Assembly (NCBI RefSeq): GCF_003259435.1
Contig: NZ_QLMA01000002.1
Span: 496,001 to 560,000, forward strand
Direction of reading: 5' to 3'
Length of the DNA: 64,000 nucleotides
Origin: Chitinophaga dinghuensis
Lineage (GTDB): Bacteria > Bacteroidota > Bacteroidia > Chitinophagales > Chitinophagaceae
In this document: positions 53,235 to 61,373 of the stretch, piece after piece
Numbering within the stretch: the first letter of the stretch is position 1
Layout: the number at the start of each line of letters is the position of its first letter
Made by a program: the position numbers and the translations under genes
Notes under the pieces: model-generated
Databases searched by the model: none
Told to the model about the DNA's origin: nothing
The model's input: only the letters and a program-made list of their open reading frames with translations

Positions 53235-53948
53235 TTATTTTCTATTATCGTGGTAGAAGGCGGTATTGTAGGATCTTGCTACCAGTTTATAATCTTTTGA
53301 TTGCAGGAATTTATAGAGTGGTCCTTCCAGGGAGTCGGACACATCACTCATCAAATCCTCCACCAGTAAATATTCCGGGCGATATTTTTCCCAGTTATTG
53401 GATTGTAATACCTGGAGGTCGAGTCCTTCCACATCAACGGACATAAAGTCGATCTGTTGGCCGGCGGGGAGATGTTCATGGAGAATATCTTCCAGGGTGA
53501 CGGTTTGCAGTTCTTTTACATCGGTGATTTTATAGTTGTTTTTGCCATCTTTAGCCCGTGCTTCTTTTTCGCTGAAAGTGTTGAGGGCAGGTTCGTTGAA
53601 GATATAGAACTTGAGTACTTCTTTTTTATCGGACACAGGAACTTCCAGGTTGATATCTCTGGGGCGTTTTTTTTGGAATGGCAGCATACTGCCAGGCATT
53701 GCGTCCACATTGATACCGCGCCATCCATCGAGGTAGAAGCGATAAGTATTGGAGAATCGGATAGGGTGGTGTGCGCCGATATCGACGAAGAAGCCATCTG
53801 TTTTCTTGCCGACGAATCTGCGGAGGATCATATCTTCTCCTTCCTGGGCAAAGGAGAATTCGCTGTATCTCAGGTTGTCCGGCGTAAAGTTTTTCAGTAG
53901 CCGGCGTAATTTGCTGAGTTTGGAATTACGGGCAGGTTGATGTTGCAT
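53235..53948 (-). CDS. FkbM family methyltransferase
   Basis: The 237-residue SAM-dependent methyltransferase shows SQEGEDMI-like FAQEGEDMILRRF, the SAM motif FFVDIGAHHPIRFSNTY (about 53-69) and DFMSVDVEGLDLQVL (about 166-180), the FkbM hallmark. Relatives methylate hydroxyls of polyketides, sugars or glycans. No biosynthetic cluster surrounds it. Confidence 0.83.
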   Translation of the reverse strand: MQHQPARNSKLSKLRRLLKNFTPDNLRYSEFSFAQEGEDMILRRFVGKKTDGFFVDIGAHHPIRFSNTYRFYLDGWRGINVDAMPGSMLPFQKKRPRDINLEVPVSDKKEVLKFYIFNEPALNTFSEKEARAKDGKNNYKITDVKELQTVTLEDILHEHLPAGQQIDFMSVDVEGLDLQVLQSNNWEKYRPEYLLVEDLMSDVSDSLEGPLYKFLQSKDYKLVARSYNTAFYHDNRK

Positions 53949-53981
53949 GAAAAGGATTTGTCTGGAGGCTCAAGATAAAAT

Positions 53982-54020
53982 AAAAAAATCCTCCAGGTGG
54001 AATACCAGGAGGATTTTTAT
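53982..54020 (-). terminator. Terminator of the sodA transcript
   Basis: AAAAATCCTCC (53984-53994) pairs with GGAGGATTTTT (54008-54018), extended inside by GGT/ACC; on the minus strand a T tract follows. Confidence 0.8.
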
Positions 54021-54033
54021 TTGGAAAAGGTGA

Positions 54034-54636
54034 TTAAGCTTTTTCGAAGCGAGCTTCAACTGCTTTCCAGTCAACCACGTTCCAGAAAGCGGCCAGGTAT
54101 TCTGGGCGGCGGTTCTGGTATTTCAGGTAGTAAGCGTGTTCCCACACGTCTACGCCGAGGATTGGAGTACCTTTTACTTCGGCAACATCCATCAGTGGGT
54201 TATCTTGGTTAGGAGTAGAGGTAACTTCCAGTTTGCCGTCTTTTACGATCAGCCATGCCCAACCTGAACCGAAGCGTGTAGCGCCGGCAGCGTTGAATTT
54301 TTCTTTGAAGGCATCGAAAGAACCGAAAGCGCTGTTGATAGCGTCTGCTACTTTACCAGTAGGTTGGCCACCAGCGTTAGGAGCGATGATAGTCCAGAAG
54401 AAGCTGTGGTTCCAGTGACCGCCGCCGTTGTTTCTAACAGCAGGGCTGATTTTACCAGCATTGGCAACCAGCTCTTCCAGGGATTTATTTTCATTTTCTG
54501 TACCGGCAACAGCCTTGTTCAGATTGTCAACATAAGCCTGGTGGTGCTTACCATGGTGGATTTCCATAGTCAGTTTGTCGATATGTGGTTCTAACGCATC
54601 AGTGGCGTAAGGTAAGCTCGGAAGTGTGAATGCCAT
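54034..54636 (-). CDS. Superoxide dismutase (Fe/Mn family)
   Basis: The 200-residue enzyme converts superoxide to O2 and H2O2. Metal ligands are His27 ([12 protein letters not shown]), the His of HWNHSFFW, and Asp and His of [11 protein letters not shown]. Fe or Mn use cannot be decided. A full promoter lies upstream and a terminator downstream, so it is a single-gene unit. Confidence 0.92.
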   Translation of the reverse strand: MAFTLPSLPYATDALEPHIDKLTMEIHHGKHHQAYVDNLNKAVAGTENENKSLEELVANAGKISPAVRNNGGGHWNHSFFWTIIAPNAGGQPTGKVADAINSAFGSFDAFKEKFNAAGATRFGSGWAWLIVKDGKLEVTSTPNQDNPLMDVAEVKGTPILGVDVWEHAYYLKYQNRRPEYLAAFWNVVDWKAVEARFEKA

Positions 54637-54682
54637 AATTCTGTTTTTTATGGGTTTATAATATTTTTTTCGAGATAGTCGC

Positions 54683-54713
54683 CAAATTTACTGCCTATCT
54701 GGCTAAAAATCAA
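54683..54713 (-). promoter_or_regulatory. Promoter of the superoxide dismutase gene
   Basis: On the minus strand TTG (54713-54711), a 20-nt spacer and TAAATTTG (54690-54683) match the Bacteroidota consensus. Confidence 0.72.
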
Positions 54714-54897
54714 TTAAGAATTTCGATAGTCACATCGATTTAATAGATATTATGGATAACCCAGGAGCCTGATAGGCTTGGTCATATGATTTTTTATTTT
54801 AAATTTACGTACTCGGTTTAACAGGACGTAACAACAGGCAATTTTCGTGTATGCCTGATAGTTGTGAGTTACCTATTGTTTGTTTAAAACGTTTAGT

Positions 54898-55599
54898 ATG
54901 CAGACAGCCTCTGATTTAGGGCAAAACTTTTCCCTCTCCGCCTTGCAGAAGGAGAATGATCAATTAAAGAATCGCGTGCAATGGCTGGAAAGTATCTTGC
55001 ATCATGTGCCTGCAATGCTATATAGCTATGATAATAACAAGAAAAGTATAACCTGGTGTAATCAGGGATTGGCAGAAGCATTTGGTTACACGCCAGCAGA
55101 GATGATTGGGCTGGGAATGGAATTTTTCAGTAACATCATGCATCCGGAAGATTTCAAACTGGCCGCTGTAGCCCAACAGGCCTTCCGGAATAATCGCAGA
55201 CAGTTTGGAGGTATGGCCCGTATTCGCCGGAAAGGTGAAACAGAATATCGTTGGTTGTTGGGATTGGAAGTGCCATTTACGCAAAATGCCAGTGGGGAAG
55301 TTGTAGAGATTATCTGCGCTTTTCTGGATCTGACAGGCGCGATGGACACCAATGCAGCATTGACTGATGCGCTTTCTGAAATCCTTCGCCGGCAGAATGA
55401 AAGCTTGTTGAATAAGTTAACCGCTCGTGAAAAAGATGTAATGGCCCTGGCTGTGCGGGGATTAAATAATAAAGAGATAGCCAGTTCGTTGAACCTTAGT
55501 CGTTATACAGTTGAGACGCACAGAAAGAATATCCGATTGAAACTAAAAGTGAGGAATAGTACAGAGCTGGTTTCCCTTGCCAGAAAAATTGGATTCTAA
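54898..55599 (+). CDS. PAS domain LuxR-type transcriptional regulator
   Basis: The 233-residue protein has a short coiled coil (about 10-28), a PAS/PAC domain (about 30-150: LHHVPAMLYSYDNNKKSITWCNQGLAEAFGYTPAEMIG, EYRWLLGLEVPF) and a LuxR helix-turn-helix (about 168-230: LTAREKDVMALAVRGLNNKEIASSLNLSRYTVETHRKNI). It is likely a sensor-regulator without a phosphorylated receiver. The ATG at 54898 is preferred to a TTG at 54880. Confidence 0.86.
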   Translation: MQTASDLGQNFSLSALQKENDQLKNRVQWLESILHHVPAMLYSYDNNKKSITWCNQGLAEAFGYTPAEMIGLGMEFFSNIMHPEDFKLAAVAQQAFRNNRRQFGGMARIRRKGETEYRWLLGLEVPFTQNASGEVVEIICAFLDLTGAMDTNAALTDALSEILRRQNESLLNKLTAREKDVMALAVRGLNNKEIASSLNLSRYTVETHRKNIRLKLKVRNSTELVSLARKIGF

Positions 55600-55742
55600 A
55601 GAATCATTAGGTGAAAATAGTATCGGTTTTTGCTGAAATAACAACTGCGCCCTATTTGCAGTGCAAAATTGCAACAATTGCAAGAAAAAGTTAATGTAAG
55701 ATGTAATTTTCTGAAAACCAGAGATTAAGAACCTGAGTGACC

Positions 55743-55800
55743 GGTATTTTTTGCTAAACTTTGCTAAAAAAAACCGAAAAATACCCAAGGTTGGGTATTT
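55743..55800 (+). promoter_or_regulatory. Pair of mutually exclusive hairpins
   Basis: GGTATTTTT (from 55743) can pair with AAAAATACC (55777-55785). AAATACCCAA (55779-55788) can instead pair with TTGGGTATTT (55791-55800). The two pairings share bases, so only one forms. The second may act as a terminator of the PAS-LuxR gene. TTTGCTAAA is repeated twice in the first loop. Confidence 0.4.
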
Positions 55801-55896
55801 GCTTGCTTTTGAATCTCCACTAATTTAGTAAAATAATATTATGTATGTTTTTTAAACATCATAATATGATTATTGGCTGAAACACCCCCTATCACT

Positions 55897-56106
55897 ATGA
55901 TAACCGAGGAACGAGCATTCTATATTTTGCAACTGGAACAATCTGCTACGTCTGAAGAGATTGTAGCACGTTATGAAATTCTGAAGGATCAGTACAGGAG
56001 AATTAAGGATGAAACAGAAGATCTGAGAACCCGGCTTGCATATCAATTGAAACAAATTGAATTAGACGATGTATTCATATACTTCAGGAGAAAACAGAGG
56101 ATCTGA
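55897..56106 (+). CDS. Small protein with J-domain-like helices
   Basis: The 69-residue protein has no recognised full family. ERAFYILQLEQSATSEEIVARYEILKDQYR resembles helices I and II of a DnaJ J domain (where a YxxLGLxxxAxxxEI pattern is usual), but the HPD tripeptide that activates Hsp70 is absent. The C-terminal half is charged and helical. The start is ATG at 55897. It may be a J-like adaptor without Hsp70 activity, or only a similar coiled helix. Confidence 0.5.
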   Translation: MITEERAFYILQLEQSATSEEIVARYEILKDQYRRIKDETEDLRTRLAYQLKQIELDDVFIYFRRKQRI

Positions 56107-56281
56107 CTAGCTTTTTACAATTTTCATTCGTTGTGTTTTTAAGCTCAGTTTCATCCATTGTTTGTCTTCATATACAAACAACCCTCTTGATAACCCTGTG
56201 TAACCCGCCCTTATTCCTACCTGGCGGGAAAGTTTTATTTATTATATTTAGGGATCATAACCCTACCTAAACATAATTGTT

Positions 56282-57214
56282 ATGCAAGCAGTAAGTATTG
56301 TACTTGTGGTACTGGTATTATTAGTTATCTTATCCTGTTTTGTAGCTGTACAGCAGGGTACCATTGCTGTTACCACTATTTTCGGGAAGTATAACCGTAT
56401 ACTTCATCCTGGACTGAATTTTAAAATTCCTTTAATTGAGAAGGTATTTAAAAGAGTCTCCATTCAGAACAGATCTGTGGAACTGGAATTCCAGGCTATC
56501 ACCATTGACCAGGCGAATGTATATTTTAAAGCCATGTTATTGTATTCTGTATGGAATCAACAGGAAGAAACCATTAAGAATGTGGCTTTTAAATTTATGG
56601 ATGAACGTAGTTTCATGCAGGCGCTGGTACGTACCATTGAAGGTTCTATCCGCGGATTTGTTGCTACTAAAAGACAATCAGAAGTATTAGGACTTCGCCG
56701 CGATATTACAGAACACGTAAAAGAGCAGATTGATGTTACCCTGGAAGACTGGGGATATCATTTGCAGGATTTGCAGATGAACGATATCACTTTCGATGAT
56801 GCGATTATGAAATCCATGGCGCAGGTAGTATCTTCCAATAACCTGAAAGCGGCTGCTGAAAACGAAGGACAGGCGTTGCTGATTACTAAAACCAAAGCGG
56901 CAGAAGCAGAAGGTAATGCCATAAAAATCGCTGCGGAAGCAGAACGTCAGGCCGCTCAGTTGCGCGGTATGGGTGTGGCTTTATTCCGCGAAGAAGTGGC
57001 TAAAGGTATGAGTCTCGCTGCTAAAGAAATGCAACAAGCCAACCTGGATACTTCTGTGATCCTCTTCTCTATGTGGACAGAAGCCATCAAGAACTTTGCA
57101 GAAAACGGTAAAGGGAACGTGATATTCCTGGATGGATCTGCAGAAGGCATGGAACAAGTGATGAAGCAGATGATGGCGATGAATAAACTGATGATGCCAG
57201 AAGAGCATAAGTAA
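56282..57214 (+). CDS. SPFH (band 7/stomatin) domain membrane protein
   Basis: The 310-residue protein has one N-terminal membrane helix (VSIVLVVLVLLVILSCFVAV), an SPFH domain at about 24-200 (VQQGTIAVTTIFGKYNRILHPGLNFKIPL) and a coiled C-terminal part with Ala/Glu-rich repeats (about 195-250). SPFH proteins form rings or scaffolds in the membrane and often work with proteases or organise lipids. No NfeD partner is adjacent. Confidence 0.87.
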   Translation: MQAVSIVLVVLVLLVILSCFVAVQQGTIAVTTIFGKYNRILHPGLNFKIPLIEKVFKRVSIQNRSVELEFQAITIDQANVYFKAMLLYSVWNQQEETIKNVAFKFMDERSFMQALVRTIEGSIRGFVATKRQSEVLGLRRDITEHVKEQIDVTLEDWGYHLQDLQMNDITFDDAIMKSMAQVVSSNNLKAAAENEGQALLITKTKAAEAEGNAIKIAAEAERQAAQLRGMGVALFREEVAKGMSLAAKEMQQANLDTSVILFSMWTEAIKNFAENGKGNVIFLDGSAEGMEQVMKQMMAMNKLMMPEEHK

Positions 57215-57230
57215 AATAATAATGCACATA

Positions 57231-57267
57231 AAAAAAGCCTCGCCGTTATGGATGGCGAGGCTTTTTT
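57231..57267. terminator. Bidirectional terminator between the SPFH and deaminase genes
   Basis: 57231-57244 pairs exactly with 57254-57267 (14 bp) around a 9-nt loop; A6 and T6 edges serve both strands. Confidence 0.87.
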
Positions 57268-57274
57268 GTGCCTA

Positions 57275-57715
57275 TTATTTTCTTCTGGATTCGAAGAACG
57301 TTTTCATGAGGGTAAGACTTTCTTCCTTACATGGACCTTCTTCCAGCTTTGTTTTAGGATGGAAGGGAGACGTGGTTCCGGTTGACCTGCGATAACTATT
57401 TTTATCATCCGGGGCCGCATATACGATACGGCCTATTTTGCTCCAATAGAGCGCTCCGGCGCACATCAGGCAAGGTTCTACGGTTACATATAAGGTCGCA
57501 TCCATCAGGTATTTGCTGCTAAGCGTATTGAAAGCGGAAGTGAGTGCAATCATCTCCGCGTGAGCGGTGCAATCATTCAATCTTTCTACCTGGTTATATC
57601 CTCTGCCGATAATCCGGTTATTCAGTACTACTACGGCGCCAATAGGCACTTCTCCTTCATCAAAGGCTTTGCGTGCTTCTATGAGTGCCTGTTTCATGAA
57701 ATGTAAATCGTCCAT
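57275..57715 (-). CDS. tadA: Nucleoside deaminase, probable tRNA adenosine(34) deaminase
   Basis: The 146-residue zinc deaminase has HAEM (His52, Glu54) and PCLMC (Cys82, Cys85), the CDA-fold zinc site. The sequence EGEVPIGAVVVLNNRIIGRGYNQ and the length fit TadA, which makes inosine at the wobble base of tRNA-Arg. Guanine deaminase and similar enzymes share the fold and cannot be fully excluded. It is 5 bases downstream of ligA on the same strand. Confidence 0.8.
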   Translation of the reverse strand: MDDLHFMKQALIEARKAFDEGEVPIGAVVVLNNRIIGRGYNQVERLNDCTAHAEMIALTSAFNTLSSKYLMDATLYVTVEPCLMCAGALYWSKIGRIVYAAPDDKNSYRRSTGTTSPFHPKTKLEEGPCKEESLTLMKTFFESRRK

Positions 57716-57720
57716 TCCTC

Positions 57721-59895
<2,175 letters not shown>

Positions 59896-60000
59896 CTAAA
59901 AAAATACTGGCAATTTTTTCAAAAATGTGCTATTTTTTTGCTTGATTTGGCCAAGTGAACCAAAACAAAGCAGAAATTTTACTGTAATTCCACGTTTTCT

Positions 60001-60720
60001 ATGATGTCATCTATGTCTAAGAACATCAATACACACCTTGTTGAAATAAAGGATTATTTCAAGGTCGCAATCTCTGTGGACTGCGTCATATTCGGTTTTA
60101 ATAACGATGAACTGAAAGTATTGCTGATTGAATCCGATTTGAAAGAATTTAAAGGGCAATGGTCGCTGCTGGGCGACATTGTGCGACCAGACGAGGAGCT
60201 GGATGAAGCGGCCTACCGGGTGCTGAAAGAGCGTACTGGCCTGGATAATGTGTACATGGAGCAAGTACAAACTTTTGGTACCATTAACCGGCATCCGGCC
60301 GGGCGAGTAATCACTGTCGCTTATTATTCCCTGGTCAATATTGAACATGTGGAACTAAAGATGAGCAATAATGAGCTGCATTGGCACAGTATAAAGGATT
60401 TGCATGAAATGGCATTTGACCATAAACAGATTCTAGATACATGTCATGAACGCCTGAAACAACAAGTGATGGTACAACCCGTAGGTTTTAACCTGTTGCC
60501 GAAGAAATTCTCTCTCCGGGAACTACAGAATCTGTATGAGGCGATCCTGGATGTAGAATTGGACAGAAGAAACTTCCGCAAGAAATTTCTGTCCATGGAT
60601 CTGTTGATGGATTTAAATGAGGAAGAAGAGGATGTTCCTCATCGCCCGGCTAAGCTGTATAAATTCAATTTTGATAAGTATGATCAGCGGAAAAAGCGCT
60701 ATCTGGGCATTGGTTTTTAA
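60001..60720 (+). CDS. NrtR-type regulator with a degenerate Nudix domain
   Basis: The 239-residue protein joins a Nudix domain (about 15-150) to a winged helix (about 155-235: KKFSLRELQNLYEAILDVELDRRNFRKKFLSMDLL), the NrtR layout. The Nudix box reads GDIVRPDEELDEAAYRVLKERTG; against the consensus REUxEExGU, the Glu after Arg is Val and the last Glu is Arg. Hydrolysis is therefore probably lost and the domain now senses a ligand, as in NrtR (ADP-ribose) or Bacteroidota sugar regulators. Possible starts at 60001, 60004 and 60013. Confidence 0.8.
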   Translation: MMSSMSKNINTHLVEIKDYFKVAISVDCVIFGFNNDELKVLLIESDLKEFKGQWSLLGDIVRPDEELDEAAYRVLKERTGLDNVYMEQVQTFGTINRHPAGRVITVAYYSLVNIEHVELKMSNNELHWHSIKDLHEMAFDHKQILDTCHERLKQQVMVQPVGFNLLPKKFSLRELQNLYEAILDVELDRRNFRKKFLSMDLLMDLNEEEEDVPHRPAKLYKFNFDKYDQRKKRYLGIGF

Positions 60721-60880
60721 GTATCAGAATATAATAGTTTTTTATCTCCCTAATCCTTAATTCTTAACCCTTTTTGTTAAAATAAAATTCTTTAAAATCC
60801 TTTACAGTAAAGGATTAGGGGTTCTTTTTACCATTATTCCTCTCTTTTCGTTTTTATTTTCCAAAAAAGGTTCAAAAAAG

Positions 60881-60911
60881 TTTGTTTTTAACAAAATTTT
60901 AATTAAGATTG
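60881..60911 (+). promoter_or_regulatory. Candidate promoter of the RNA region before icmF
   Basis: TTTG (60881-60884), 19 nt, TAAGATTG (60904-60911), one mismatch to TAnnTTTG. No gene starts within 450 bases downstream. Confidence 0.4.
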
Positions 60912-60917
60912 TGTAAG

Positions 60918-61199
60918 ATATACACATCCTTGAAAGCATCTATTAAACGATGCCTGTTTGCCGAATAGAGAATTGATAAGCATCGAAGTAAATGACCAGT
61001 ATGTAGAAGACCTTGTATCTGACTTGTTATCAGGAAAAATCTGTCTTACTAAGCTTTCAATACATTAAATATCAAATTAAATTTTTTCTATAGTTGATTT
61101 TATAATTCCACGTTATGAAACAATAAGGCCGCTTTGCATTTTTGCTGGTGCTTTTTAAATTTAATTTCCCTTGTACAGCCCGTGCAAGGGATTTTTTTT
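60918..61199 (+). ncRNA. Candidate RNA or terminated leader upstream of icmF
   Basis: Between a promoter-like element and a strong terminator (61168-61199) lie about 280 nt without a gene. TTGAAAGC (60930-60937) can pair with GCTTTCAA (61053-61060), enclosing local hairpins such as CTGA/TCAG near 61020-61032; GCATC (60936-60940) with GATGC (60949-60953) competes with the long stem. This could be a stand-alone RNA or a leader that controls icmF by early termination. I see no cobalamin-riboswitch box. Confidence 0.35.
61168..61199 (+). terminator. Strong terminator 175 nt upstream of icmF
   Basis: CCCTTGTAC (61168-61176) pairs with GTGCAAGGG (61182-61190), nine pairs with one G-U, loop AGCCC, then ATTTTTTTT. 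Confidence 0.8.
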
Positions 61200-61235
61200 G
61201 CCGAAAAAAATTTAATGAAACCCGGCTTTTCTTCA

Positions 61236-61357
61236 CCGATTTTCTATACATCCCGGAAATAGGTGGAAAATCGGCAAAGTTTGTCTGGCTCCGCATCCCT
61301 ACGCGTTTTACGAGCAAAAGAAAGCGTAAATTGCAAATCGCACCTGCCGGTGCGGGT
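61236..61357 (+). promoter_or_regulatory. Hairpins in the icmF leader
   Basis: CCGATTTTC (61236-61244) is the exact complement of GAAAATCGG (61266-61274), and ACCTGC/GCGGGT form a second small hairpin ending near 61357, 17 bases before the icmF start. A 15-codon frame (ATG near 61215) lies across the first hairpin. Whether these act in regulation is open. Confidence 0.3.
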
Positions 61358-61373
61358 AAAATCAGAATTTTAT

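Noticed and set aside
60900..61373. Cobalamin riboswitch before icmF
   Set aside because: No recognisable B12 box was seen in this stretch.
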